Position numbers and translations under genes: made by a program
The notes under the pieces: model-generated
What the model saw: only the letters and a program-made list of their open reading frames with translations
Told to the model about the DNA's origin: nothing
Databases searched by the model: none
NCBI RefSeq assembly: GCF_000425565.1
Contig: NZ_AUDR01000001.1
Coordinates: 1 to 43,487 of the forward strand
Direction of reading: 5' to 3'
From: Tepidiphilus margaritifer DSM 15129
Lineage (GTDB): Bacteria; Pseudomonadota; Gammaproteobacteria; Burkholderiales; Rhodocyclaceae
Length of the DNA: 43,487 nucleotides
Shown here: positions 26,515 to 34,950 of the stretch, in pieces
Layout: each line of letters opens with the position of its first letter
Numbering within the stretch: position 1 is the stretch's first letter

Positions 26515-27780
26515 TCACCGCGCCCCGCGGATCATCCCCGCGGCCACCGTGTCCCAGGTGGCGGGGTCGAGGAGGAGGAAGCTGCCGGTATCGCGCAGCG
26601 CTTCGTAGCGATCGGCGGCGATCGGTTGGGCGAGTTTGACGCGCACCCGGGCGATGTCGTTCATCGCGAGTTCGTGCGCCGGTACGCGCTCGAGCGTGGC
26701 CACGTCCAGGTTCCATTCGATCGCTTCGATCCGCGCCTGTACTTCGCGCGTGGTGTGGCGCAGCAGGTAGGTGCGCCGCGGCGCGAGGGGAGCCGGGTCG
26801 AGCCAGACGAGGTCGGCTTCTATGCTGCGGGCGAGCGTCGGGGCGGATTCGTCGGCGCGCACGAGGAGATCGCCCCGGCCGACGTCGAGATCGTCGGCGA
26901 GCCGGATCATGACCGAATCACCGGCGACGGCGTGCTCGCGCGGCACGCCCCCCACTTCGATGGAGGTCACGGTGCTGCGGCGCCCGGAGGGCAGCACGGC
27001 GATCTCCTCGCCCACGGCGAGCGTGCCGGCCGCGACCTGCCCTGCCAGGCCGCGGTAGTCGTGCAGCAGGGGGTCGGTGGATTCGCGCGGCCGGCAGACC
27101 CATTGCACGGGAAAGCGGAAGGGCTCGTCGCGCGCGCCGTCCTCGACGGGGGTGCGCTCGAGCACTTCCAGCAGCGTCGGGCCCAGGTACCAGGGCAGAT
27201 GCTCGCCGCGCTCGACCACCATGTCGCCCAAAAGGGCCGACATGGGGATGTAGTGGCGGCGCGCGCGCAGGCCGCTTGCCTCGGCGAAGTCCTCGAAGGC
27301 GTAGACCACCGCCTCGAAGGCGGCCGGATCGTAGTCGACCAGATCCATTTTGTTCACCGCGATCGCCAGCGCCGGGATGCCGACGAGGTCGGCGAGCAGG
27401 GCGTGGCGCCGGGTCTGGGCCGTGAGCCCCTGGCGCACGTCGACCAGCAGCACGGCGAGCTGGGCGGTGGAGGCGGCGGTGACCATGTTGCGGGTGTATT
27501 GCTCGTGGCCCGGCGCGTCGGCGATGATGAAGGTGCGCGCGCCGCTGCGGAAGTAGCGGTAGGCGACGTCGATGGTGATGCCCTGTTCGCGCTCGGCGAT
27601 CAGCCCGTCGGTGACGAGCGAGAGATCGGGGGCGGTGGCTCCGCGGCGCCGGCTGGTGCGCTCGATGCCTTCCAGGGTGTCGACCAGCAGCGCCCGGCTG
27701 TCGTAGAGCAGACGCCCGATGAGCGTGCTTTTGCCGTCATCGACGCTGCCGCAGGTGAGAAAGCGCAGTACGGTATCCAT
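26515..27780 (-). CDS. cysN: Sulfate adenylyltransferase, GTPase subunit
   Basis: 421 residues: an EF-Tu-like GTPase domain with P-loop GSVDDGKST, switch DAPGHEQ and specificity motif NKMD, followed by beta-barrel domains. CysN drives the energetically unfavourable synthesis of APS from ATP and sulfate by its partner CysD. It lacks a fused CysC kinase domain. ATG 27780 overlaps the cysD stop by one base (TGATG). It is the last gene of the cys operon and abuts the convergent mrpG. Confidence 0.95.
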   Translation of the reverse strand: MDTVLRFLTCGSVDDGKSTLIGRLLYDSRALLVDTLEGIERTSRRRGATAPDLSLVTDGLIAEREQGITIDVAYRYFRSGARTFIIADAPGHEQYTRNMVTAASTAQLAVLLVDVRQGLTAQTRRHALLADLVGIPALAIAVNKMDLVDYDPAAFEAVVYAFEDFAEASGLRARRHYIPMSALLGDMVVERGEHLPWYLGPTLLEVLERTPVEDGARDEPFRFPVQWVCRPRESTDPLLHDYRGLAGQVAAGTLAVGEEIAVLPSGRRSTVTSIEVGGVPREHAVAGDSVMIRLADDLDVGRGDLLVRADESAPTLARSIEADLVWLDPAPLAPRRTYLLRHTTREVQARIEAIEWNLDVATLERVPAHELAMNDIARVRVKLAQPIAADRYEALRDTGSFLLLDPATWDTVAAGMIRGAR

Positions 27781-28682
27781 CAGAAGTAGCCCTCGCGTTT
27801 GCGTTGTTCCATCGACGCTTCGTGCGTCTGATCGTCGAGCCGGGTGGCGCCTCGCTCGGAAATAGTGGTCGCGGCGGTCTCGCGCAGGATCTCCTCGATC
27901 GTGCGGGCGCGCGATTCCACCGGCGCGGTGCAGGTGATGTCCCCCACGGTGCGAAAACGCACCCACGGAGTCTCCACCGTCTCGCCCTCGCGCGCCGGGG
28001 TGAGCTCGGTGACCGGGGCGAGCAGGCCGCCGCGGCGCACGCAGGGGCGGGGATGGGCGAAGTAGATCGAGGGCAGTTCCAAGCCCTCGCGGGCGATGTA
28101 CTGCCATACGTCCAGTTCCGTCCAGTCGCTGATGGGGAAGGCGCGCACGTGCCCGCCAGCGGGGACCTTGGCGTTATAGAGCCGCCACAGCTCCGGACGC
28201 TGGTTCTTCGGATCCCATTGGCCGAACTCGTCGCGCACGCTGAAGACGCGCTCCTTGGCGCGGGCTTTTTCTTCGTCGCGGCGCGCGCCGCCGATGAGGC
28301 AGTCGAAGCCGAACTCCTCGATCGCCTCGCGCAGGGTCACCGACTGATGCCGGTTGCGCGACTCGTCCGGACGGGCGAGGCGGACCGTGCCACGGGCGAT
28401 GGAATCTTCCACCGAGCGCACGATGAGCCGCTCGCCGAGTTCGGCGGCGCGCCGGTCGCGGAAGGCGATCACCTCGGGGTAGTTGTGGCCGGTGTCGATG
28501 TGCAGCAGGGGAAAGGGAAAACGGCCGGGGCGGAAGGCTTTTTCGGCGAGTCGCAGCAGGCAGACCGAATCCTTGCCGCCGGAGAAGAGCAGGGCGGGAT
28601 TCTGGCACTGCCCCGCCACTTCGCGCAGGATGTGGATGGCCTCGGCTTCGAGCCGGTCGAGATGGGTGCGGGGGGCGATCAT
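27780..28682 (-). CDS. cysD: Sulfate adenylyltransferase, small subunit
   Basis: 300 residues. The PP-loop FSGGKDSVCLLRL and HIDTGHNYPEV are characteristic, and C-terminal QRKREGYF is the usual CysD end. CysD adenylates sulfate to adenosine 5'-phosphosulfate using ATP, with CysN as GTPase partner. ATG 28682 follows GGAGAG and shares ATGA with the cysH stop, so translation is coupled. Confidence 0.96.
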   Translation of the reverse strand: MIAPRTHLDRLEAEAIHILREVAGQCQNPALLFSGGKDSVCLLRLAEKAFRPGRFPFPLLHIDTGHNYPEVIAFRDRRAAELGERLIVRSVEDSIARGTVRLARPDESRNRHQSVTLREAIEEFGFDCLIGGARRDEEKARAKERVFSVRDEFGQWDPKNQRPELWRLYNAKVPAGGHVRAFPISDWTELDVWQYIAREGLELPSIYFAHPRPCVRRGGLLAPVTELTPAREGETVETPWVRFRTVGDITCTAPVESRARTIEEILRETAATTISERGATRLDDQTHEASMEQRKREGYF

Positions 28683-29422
28683 CGGGTCTCTCCGGTGAGG
28701 ACGGGGCGGCGGTGCAGGCCGCATTCCTTGTGTTCGGGCCGTTCCCACCACCAGCGTCCGGCGCGCGGGTCTTCGCCCACGGCCACGGCGCGGGTGCAGG
28801 GGGCGCAGCCGATGCTGGGGTAGAAACGCTCGTGCAGGGGGTGGAAGGGCACGCCGTGGTGGCGCAGGTAGGCCCAGACGTCGCGCGCGCTCCAGTCGGC
28901 GAGCGGGTTGAACTTCGCCAGCCCGTGCGCTTCGTCCCATTGCTCCTGCGGCAGGTCGCTGCGGGTGGGGGATTGCTCGCGGCGCATTCCTGTGATCCAG
29001 GCGCGCTTGCCGGCGAGCGCCCGGGCGAGCGGACGCACCTTGCGCGCGTCGCAGCAGGCAAGGCGCGCTTCGAGCGAATCATAGAAACCGTTGATGCCAT
29101 ATCGGGCGACGAAGGCTTCCACGTCCTCGGCCTGCGGGGCGAAGAGCTGCAGACGCAGGCCGTAGTGCGCCTCCACCCGGGCGATCAGGGCATAGGTTTC
29201 CTCGTGCAGCCGACCGGTGTCGAGCACGAAGAGGCCGATGGAAGGGGCGTGGCGGGCGATGAGGTCGGTGAGTACCATGTCCTCGGCGCCCAGGCTGCTC
29301 GCGAGCGCCGCCGGGGCGTGCTCGCGGGCGATGCGCTCGAGGAGGGCGACGGCGGCCCCGGTTTTTTGCTCGAGTGCGTCGAGCGCGGCCGCGTCGAGCG
29401 GGGGGCGGGTGGGATCGCTCAT
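28679..29422 (-). CDS. cysH: Assimilatory adenylyl-sulfate (APS) reductase
   Basis: 247 residues of the PP-loop CysH family. The Cys123-Cys124 pair, the GCAPC motif (Cys206, Cys209) and the C-terminal ECGLH (Cys234) are present. The paired cysteines bind a [4Fe-4S] cluster and mark the enzyme as APS reductase; PAPS-specific enzymes lack them. It reduces APS directly to sulfite using thioredoxin. This fits the absence of an APS kinase gene (cysC) in the operon. ATGA overlaps are present on both sides. Confidence 0.93.
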   Translation of the reverse strand: MSDPTRPPLDAAALDALEQKTGAAVALLERIAREHAPAALASSLGAEDMVLTDLIARHAPSIGLFVLDTGRLHEETYALIARVEAHYGLRLQLFAPQAEDVEAFVARYGINGFYDSLEARLACCDARKVRPLARALAGKRAWITGMRREQSPTRSDLPQEQWDEAHGLAKFNPLADWSARDVWAYLRHHGVPFHPLHERFYPSIGCAPCTRAVAVGEDPRAGRWWWERPEHKECGLHRRPVLTGETR

Positions 29423-29943
29423 GGGGTTCGTTCCTCGGCAAGCCCACGCGCCCGGCGGCGGAAGAGCGGCTCGGGCACGGCGGCGCTCGCCTGATAGGGT
29501 TCGGGGAAGACGGTCAGCAAGCGGGCGCCGTCGCGCTCCAGGGCCGCACGGTCGTAGCGGGCCGGGTCGGGGACGAATCCGTCGAAACCGCAACGGCGCA
29601 GATAGTCGAGCTGGTCGAGCAGGAAGGCGCCGAAGGCGGTGAGCCGGCCATGCCAGCCGCGCCGGCGCAGGCGCGTGGCCTGGCTGAAGGCGCGTCCGTC
29701 GGTGAATTTGGCAAAGGGCAGCACGATCTCCTCGAGCCGGGCGCATTCTTCCGCTGTGAGGAGCGGGTCTTCCTCCGGCGCGAGCCACACCCGCGGCGGC
29801 AGCGGCGCGCGGCCCGCGGCGAGTGCCTCGCGCCAGACGGGCAAGGCCAGCACGGCATTGGGTTCGCCGAGTGCGGATTCCCAAGTCTGCACCAGCACGG
29901 CGCGGTAGGAAGAGACGCTGCCGTCGAGCTCAAGCTTCCACAT
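29419..29943 (-). CDS. DUF934 protein of the sulfite-reduction operon
   Basis: 174 residues matching the DUF934 layout: a variable N-terminus with WLAPEEDP, then LPFAKFTDGRAFSQATRLRRR and a C-terminal DQLDYLRRCGFDGF. Members occur almost always next to cysI/cysH in proteobacteria and are thought to help sulfite reductase; the biochemical activity is not established. Its stop overlaps the cysH start by ATGA, and its start lies inside the cysI 3' end (14-bp overlap). The conserved RLRR and the arrangement favour a sulfur-assimilation role. Confidence 0.85.
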   Translation of the reverse strand: MWKLELDGSVSSYRAVLVQTWESALGEPNAVLALPVWREALAAGRAPLPPRVWLAPEEDPLLTAEECARLEEIVLPFAKFTDGRAFSQATRLRRRGWHGRLTAFGAFLLDQLDYLRRCGFDGFVPDPARYDRAALERDGARLLTVFPEPYQASAAVPEPLFRRRARGLAEERTP

Positions 29944-31645
29944 CGGCGGTCTCCCGGAGCGCGGGGTGGCGGGCGGCGGGGGTGCCGGCGTAGACGGCCT
30001 CCTTGAAGGGCGCCGGGCCCAGGCGGTCGAGCGTGTCGAGGAAGGTCTCGCCCGGGGCGCGCAGGGTGCGGTAGGTCTCGACCAGGGTGCGCGCCACGCG
30101 CGGCATGTCTTCGGCGCGGAAGGCCGGCCCGATCACCTTGCCGAGCCGCGTGTCGTTCCCCTGCCGCCCGCCGATCGTCACCTGGAACCATTCCTCGCCG
30201 TTCTTATCGACCCCGAGCACGCCGATGTGCCCCACGTGGTGGTGGCCGCAGGCGTTCATGCAGCCCGAGACGTTGATCGACAGCGGCCCGATGTCTTCCA
30301 GTTCCGCTTCGGCGAATTCGGCGAGCAGCGCCTGTGCCACCGGAATCGAGCGGGCGTTGGCGAGGGCGCAGTAGTCGCCACCGGGGCAGGAGATGAGATC
30401 GTGCGCGAGGCGAAAGCTCGGATGCCCGAAACCGAGCGCGCGGGCTTCGCGCCACAGTCCCGGCAGCGTCTCTTCGCGTACCCAGGCGAGCGCCAGGTTC
30501 TGCTCGTGCGTGACGCGGATCTCGCCGTCGCCGTAGCGCTCGGCCCAGTCGGCGATCGCCTCCATCTCCTCGGCGGAAACGTCGCCCGGGGCACTCGCGG
30601 CGCGCTTGGTGGTGAGCACGACGAGGGCGTAGCCGGGCTGGCGCTGCAGGTGCACGTTGCGCTGTCGCCAGCGCGTGAAGGCCGGCCATTCGTCCGCGCT
30701 GAGCGCGGCGACGGTGGGTGGCTCGGTTTGCCGCGCCCGTACGCGGCGCAGATCGTCGAAGTGCGCCGCCACGCGTTCGATCTCCTCGCGCGTGAGCAGC
30801 AGGGCTTCGCCCCGTGCCGCGAGTTCGGCGCGGTAGGCATCGACTTCGGCGCGAAAGGCATCGACGCCGATCGCCTGTACCAGGATCTTGACGCGCGCCT
30901 TGTAGAGGTTGTCGCGCCGTCCATGGCGGTTGTAGACGTGCAGGATCGCTTCCAGCACGGTGAAGAGCGCTTCGGCCGGCACGTCGTCGTAGAGGAGCTT
31001 GCCCAGGATCGGCGTGCGTCCCAGCCCGCCGCCCACGAAGACGCGCACCCGCGGCAGGAGGGGATCTTCGCCCGGCAAGAGTTCGAGGCCGATGTCGTGG
31101 GCCCGGACGAGCACGCGATCTTCCTCGGCTCCATGCACGGCGATCTTGAACTTGCGCGGCAGGAAGGCGAACTCGGGATGAAAACTGGACCATTGGCGGA
31201 TCAGCTCGCACCAGGGGCGCGGATCGACGCGCTCATCCGGGGCCGCGCCGGCAAACGGATCGGTGGTGAGATTGCGGATGCAGTTGCCGGAAGTCTGGAT
31301 GGCGTGCAGACCCACTTCGGCCAGACGCTCGAGGATGTCGGCCGTATCCTCCAGCCGGATCCAGTTGAACTGGATGTTCTGCCGGGTGGTGAAGTGACCG
31401 TAGCCGCGGTCGTAGCGGCGGGCGATGTCGGCCAGCATCCGCAGCTGCCGCGCCTCCAGCAACCCGTAAGGGATGGCCACGCGCAGCATGGGCGCATGGC
31501 GCTGGACGTAGAGGCCGTTTTGCAGGCGCAGCGGGCGAAATTCGTCCTCGCCAAGCTCGCCGGCAAGGAAACGGTGCAGCTGGTCGCGGTACTGCGCGAC
31601 GCGGGCCTGCACCAGGGCCTGATCCCAGGAATCGTAGCGGTACAT
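29930..31645 (-). CDS. cysI: Sulfite reductase hemoprotein (assimilatory, siroheme/[4Fe-4S])
   Basis: 571 residues of the nitrite/sulfite reductase family, with two ferredoxin-like half-domains and siroheme binding. The four cluster cysteines are in CPGGDYC (near 419-425) and CMNAC (near 460-464), and TRQNIQFNW is at the N-terminal substrate side. It reduces sulfite to sulfide for cysteine synthesis. No cysJ flavoprotein is beside it, so ferredoxin or another donor is likely. ATG 31645 (MYRYDSWD) has AGGGGAAA upstream. It is the first gene of the operon and faces cysB. Confidence 0.94.
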   Translation of the reverse strand: MYRYDSWDQALVQARVAQYRDQLHRFLAGELGEDEFRPLRLQNGLYVQRHAPMLRVAIPYGLLEARQLRMLADIARRYDRGYGHFTTRQNIQFNWIRLEDTADILERLAEVGLHAIQTSGNCIRNLTTDPFAGAAPDERVDPRPWCELIRQWSSFHPEFAFLPRKFKIAVHGAEEDRVLVRAHDIGLELLPGEDPLLPRVRVFVGGGLGRTPILGKLLYDDVPAEALFTVLEAILHVYNRHGRRDNLYKARVKILVQAIGVDAFRAEVDAYRAELAARGEALLLTREEIERVAAHFDDLRRVRARQTEPPTVAALSADEWPAFTRWRQRNVHLQRQPGYALVVLTTKRAASAPGDVSAEEMEAIADWAERYGDGEIRVTHEQNLALAWVREETLPGLWREARALGFGHPSFRLAHDLISCPGGDYCALANARSIPVAQALLAEFAEAELEDIGPLSINVSGCMNACGHHHVGHIGVLGVDKNGEEWFQVTIGGRQGNDTRLGKVIGPAFRAEDMPRVARTLVETYRTLRAPGETFLDTLDRLGPAPFKEAVYAGTPAARHPALRETADVEA

Positions 31646-31721
31646 GCAAGTTTCCCCTATGCGATGGCGGCAGTGTAGCGCTCGCCTCTGGCGCACGACA
31701 GGCGATTTGCGTTAGACTTCG

Positions 31722-31736
31722 ATAACCGTCGGTTAT
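31722..31736. promoter_or_regulatory. Palindromic LysR-type operator between cysI and cysB
   Basis: ATAACCG-T-CGGTTAT is a perfect 7-bp inverted repeat around one base and satisfies T-N11-A. It lies 13 bp upstream of the cysB start and 77 bp upstream of the cysI start. It is a good candidate binding site for CysB itself. Confidence 0.6.
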
Positions 31737-31748
31737 TAGGAAACGGTG

Positions 31749-32690
31749 ATGAACCTGCAGCAGATCCGCTACGTCGTCGAAGTGGTGCAGCACAACCTGA
31801 ACGTATCGGAGGCGGCCGATGCGCTCTTCACCTCGCAGCCCGGCGTCTCCAAGCAGATCCGCGCCCTCGAGCAGGAGCTGGGCGTGGACATCTTCGTGCG
31901 CCACGGCAAGCGCTTCACCGCGCTCACTGACCCGGGGCGCCAGATCGTGGCGATCTGCGAGCGCATGCTGCGCGACATGAACCACCTGCACGCGGTGGCG
32001 GAAGAATTTTCGCGTGCCGACGAGGGGGTGCTCTCCATCGCCACCACCCACACCCAAGCGCGCTATGTGCTCCCGACGGTGATCCGCAACTTCCGCGAGC
32101 GTTTCCCCAAGGTACGCTTTTCGTTGCACCAGGGCAGCCCCCGGCAGGTATGCGAGATGGTGATCGCCGGCGAGGCCGATCTCGCCATCGCCACCGAAGG
32201 CATCGGCGATTTCCCCGAGCTGGTCGAACTACCCTGCTACCAGTGGACGCACGCGCTGGTCGTGCCCAAAGGCCACGAACTCGCCACGCTGGAGCCGCTC
32301 ACCCTGGAGGCGATCGCGCGGCACCCCGTCATCACCTACGACGGCGCCTTCACCGGCCGCAACCACATCAACAAGGCCTTCCTCGGCCGCGCCCTGCGGC
32401 CGGAGGTGATCCTCACCGCCCTCGACTCGGACGTCATCAAGACCTACGTGCGCATGGGGCTGGGCGTGGGGATCCTGGCGAAAATGGCCTTCGACCCCGC
32501 GGCCGACGCCGACCTCGTCTGCCGCGACCTGGGGCATCTGATCGAATCGAACACGACGCGCATCGGTATCCTGCGCGACGCCTACCTGCGCGGATTCGTC
32601 TTCGCTTTCATCGAAGCCTTCGCGCCGCACCTCAAACGCGACGTGGTGGAACGGGCGCTGCGGGGGGACGGGGAGGATTACGGGTTGTGA
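31749..32690 (+). CDS. cysB: CysB-type LysR regulator of sulfur assimilation
   Basis: 313 residues. The N-terminal winged helix (residues 1-60) starts MNLQQIRYVVEVVQHNLN and includes SQPGVSKQIRALE. A type 2 periplasmic-binding-like effector domain follows (about 90-300). CysB senses O-acetylserine/N-acetylserine and sulfur status and activates cys genes. ATG 31749 follows AGGAAAC; a GTG one codon earlier is the alternative. The gene is divergent from the cys operon and carries its presumed operator in between. Confidence 0.93.
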   Translation: MNLQQIRYVVEVVQHNLNVSEAADALFTSQPGVSKQIRALEQELGVDIFVRHGKRFTALTDPGRQIVAICERMLRDMNHLHAVAEEFSRADEGVLSIATTHTQARYVLPTVIRNFRERFPKVRFSLHQGSPRQVCEMVIAGEADLAIATEGIGDFPELVELPCYQWTHALVVPKGHELATLEPLTLEAIARHPVITYDGAFTGRNHINKAFLGRALRPEVILTALDSDVIKTYVRMGLGVGILAKMAFDPAADADLVCRDLGHLIESNTTRIGILRDAYLRGFVFAFIEAFAPHLKRDVVERALRGDGEDYGL

Positions 32691-32754
32691 GGGACGGCAC
32701 CACGATTGGAATCGACGGTCAAATTTGAAGAGGAGTCAACAAGGGGAGCGCGTC

Positions 32755-32988
32755 ATGACGCATATCGTCGAGATCGAAGAAGTGGAAAAGGCACTTTCCC
32801 AATGGTTGGAGCGGGTCCATGCCGGCGAGGAAATCATTCTGGCGCGTGACGGGAAACCGTACGCGCGGTTGCTGCCGGTCGTCTCACAACGCCACGCACG
32901 GCGTCCGGGGCGGCTGACAGGGCGGGTCGAGGAATCCTTTTTCGATCCACTGCCGGAAGCAGAATTGCGAGCGTGGGAAGGGCGATGA
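32755..32988 (+). CDS. Phd/YefM-type antitoxin
   Basis: 77 residues. The N-terminal half (IVEIEEVEKALSQWLERVHAGEEIILARDGKPYARLLPV in residues 4-42) has the classic Phd fold of a DNA-binding antitoxin. The C-terminal half (ESFFDPLPEAELRAWEG) is the toxin-wrapping segment seen in PIN-linked members. It should neutralise the adjacent toxin and repress their shared promoter. ATG 32755 follows AAGGGGAG; an upstream extension to 32725 is not needed. Its stop forms ATGA with the toxin start. Confidence 0.9.
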   Translation: MTHIVEIEEVEKALSQWLERVHAGEEIILARDGKPYARLLPVVSQRHARRPGRLTGRVEESFFDPLPEAELRAWEGR

Positions 32989-33371
32989 AGTTATTGGTGG
33001 ATACGCATGCCTTGCTTTGGTGGTGGACCGACGATCCACGCTTGTCGCAGACAGCTCGTACCTTGATCCAGAATGACGCCAATACGGTCTTGGTCAGTGC
33101 TGCCAGTGCATGGGAGATCGCCACCAAATGGCGCTTGGGGAAGTTGCCTTTGGGGAAGGATGTGGTAGCACGTTTTCACGAACTGATGGAACTCGACGCA
33201 TTTCAGCCTTTGCCGATGAATGCGGCGCACGCGCTGCTTGCCGGGGTGTTTTCCCAGAGCCATCGGGATCCCTTCGATCGCATGTTGGCTGCTCAAAGCC
33301 ACTTGGAGTCGGTACCCTTGGTCACGTGCGATTCAGCGTTTGACGCATTTCCTGTGAAAGTCATATGGTGA
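32985..33371 (+). CDS. PIN-domain ribonuclease toxin (VapC type)
   Basis: 128 residues covering one PIN domain. The acidic site is complete: Asp6 (LLVDTHALLWW), Glu44 (SAWEIATKW), Asp95/Asp98 (HRDPFDRMLAAQ) and Asp116 (VTCDSAF). VapC-like enzymes cleave specific RNAs in a metal-dependent way. ATG 32985 overlaps the antitoxin stop by ATGA. The coding sequence looks less GC-rich than the flanking cys and YadS genes, suggesting recent transfer, though I have not counted it exactly. Confidence 0.92.
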   Translation: MKLLVDTHALLWWWTDDPRLSQTARTLIQNDANTVLVSAASAWEIATKWRLGKLPLGKDVVARFHELMELDAFQPLPMNAAHALLAGVFSQSHRDPFDRMLAAQSHLESVPLVTCDSAFDAFPVKVIW

Positions 33372-33391
33372 TCTTTGGTCATGGCCGAAGA

Positions 33392-34066
33392 TCAAAGCGG
33401 GGTCACGTTGTTCTTTTTCTCGATGGTCTTGATGGTCTTGCGTCTTTCCGCCTCATACGCCGGCAGATGCCAGCCCCGCGTGATGCCCAGTCCGCGCAGC
33501 GCGAGGGCCGTGCCGGCGCCGGCGGCGAGCGTGGGGTCGTGGGGCCAGCCGGCTCGTAGCCCCAAAACGTAGACCGCGGCCCCGGCCGCGGCGGCGGAGG
33601 CATAGATCTCCCGGTGCAGGATCATGGGGATCTCGTTGCAGAGGATGTCGCGCAGCAACCCGCCGAAACTCGCCGTCATCATGCCCATGACCACGGCGAT
33701 GAATCCGTTGGCTCCGGCCGAGAGCGCGGCTTGCGCGCCGATGAGGGCGAAGACCGACAGCCCCACGGCGTCGGCCCAGTCGAGCAGCCGGCTCCAGCGC
33801 ACGGGGCGTGCCGGACGCGGCGCGAAACGCCCCCAGAAGAATACCAGCCAGGCTGCGAGCACGGTGATGATGAGGTATTCCCACTGCGTGATCCAGTAGA
33901 CGGGGCGGCCGAGCAGCAGGTCGCGCAGCGTCCCACCGCCGATGCCGGTCACCGTGCCGATGAGGGCGAAGCCGACGGGATCGAGCCGCTTGCGCGCCGC
34001 GGTGATGCCGCCCGAGAGGGCGAACACCGCCACCCCCGCGTAGTCGAGCCATTGAATGAGCGTCAT
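33392..34066 (-). CDS. TRIC-family / YadS-like membrane channel (UPF0126)
   Basis: 224 residues with about seven membrane helices in two repeats. Each repeat holds the glycine-rich kink motif of TRIC channels: VTGIGGGTLRDLLLG near residue 40 and MTASFGGLLRDILCN near 130. Prokaryotic TRIC proteins are trimeric cation (K+-type) channels; YadS has also been proposed as a glycine transporter. It converges on the toxin gene with 20 bp between them. The 11 bp between its start and the upstream OpuAC stop suggest it could be the tail of the osmotic operon, and a K+ role would fit that context. Confidence 0.85.
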   Translation of the reverse strand: MTLIQWLDYAGVAVFALSGGITAARKRLDPVGFALIGTVTGIGGGTLRDLLLGRPVYWITQWEYLIITVLAAWLVFFWGRFAPRPARPVRWSRLLDWADAVGLSVFALIGAQAALSAGANGFIAVVMGMMTASFGGLLRDILCNEIPMILHREIYASAAAAGAAVYVLGLRAGWPHDPTLAAGAGTALALRGLGITRGWHLPAYEAERRKTIKTIEKKNNVTPL

Positions 34067-34077
34067 TCAACCCTCAT

Positions 34078-34950
34078 TCAACTCACGGCGGCTTTCGTTT
34101 CGACAACCCACTGCTCTACGGTGGCGCGATTGCGATCCAGCCATTCCTGGGTCACCATTTTGAGCGCTTGGCCTTCATCGAGCGCGAGCATCATACGCTG
34201 GAGTTCTTCGAGTGGCATCTTGTAACGTCGCAGGAATTCCACGGTCTCAGGTGAGCGTTCCTGAAGGCTCGGATGGATCACGGCATCGATATGCCCTTGC
34301 TCACCATAGATGTTCTTGGGGTCGGCGAGTTGTTTGAGCGGGAAACGCGCCCAAATTCCCAAGGGAGTCCAGGCCGTGACCACGATCCACCGCTTTCGGG
34401 CCACCGCTCGGGCGAGTTCGGCCTGCATGGTCGGAGTGGAGCTGTTGATCAAACGCAGGTTTTTTATGCCATAAGCTTCGATCGCTTGTTGGGTATTGAT
34501 CATGATGCCGGCGCCGGCTTCGATGCCGACGATGCGCCGGCCGAAACGGTCGGCATGTGCATCGAGATCTTCGATCGAGTCGATCGGGACGTAGTCGGGT
34601 ACGGCCAGGCCCAACCAGGTTCCCTCGGTGATGGGGCCGAGGTTGATCACCTGATCCTTGTAACGTTCCCAGTAGACCTGGTGGGTATTGGGAAGCCATG
34701 CCGTCAGCGTGGCATCGGCCCGACCGGTGGCAACGGCTGCCCACATGGGGCCAGCGTCGGTGTTGATCAGCTTCACCGACTGCCCCAGATGTTCACGCAG
34801 GATTTGAGCGGCGATATTCGTATTGAGGTTGCTGTCGGGCCAGGACTTCACGTAGGTGATCCGGACGGTGGCGCTTTGGGCGAACGCGCGCGGCACGAAC
34901 GAGGAAAGCGCGACCGCGGAGCTCAGGAACAGGAAGCGACGTCGTTTCAT
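34078..34950 (-). CDS. Glycine betaine/proline ABC transporter substrate-binding protein
   Basis: 290 residues. An N-terminal signal (RRRFLFLSSAVALSSF, ending AFAQS) indicates periplasmic export, followed by an OpuAC domain. TVRITYVKSWPDSNLN, DAGPMWAAVATGRADATLTAWLP and EGTWLGLAVPDYV are typical of the family. A Trp-rich aromatic box should bind the quaternary ammonium ligand. ATG 34950 overlaps the proW stop (ATGA). It is the binding partner of the permease and ATPase encoded upstream. Confidence 0.92.
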   Translation of the reverse strand: MKRRRFLFLSSAVALSSFVPRAFAQSATVRITYVKSWPDSNLNTNIAAQILREHLGQSVKLINTDAGPMWAAVATGRADATLTAWLPNTHQVYWERYKDQVINLGPITEGTWLGLAVPDYVPIDSIEDLDAHADRFGRRIVGIEAGAGIMINTQQAIEAYGIKNLRLINSSTPTMQAELARAVARKRWIVVTAWTPLGIWARFPLKQLADPKNIYGEQGHIDAVIHPSLQERSPETVEFLRRYKMPLEELQRMMLALDEGQALKMVTQEWLDRNRATVEQWVVETKAAVS

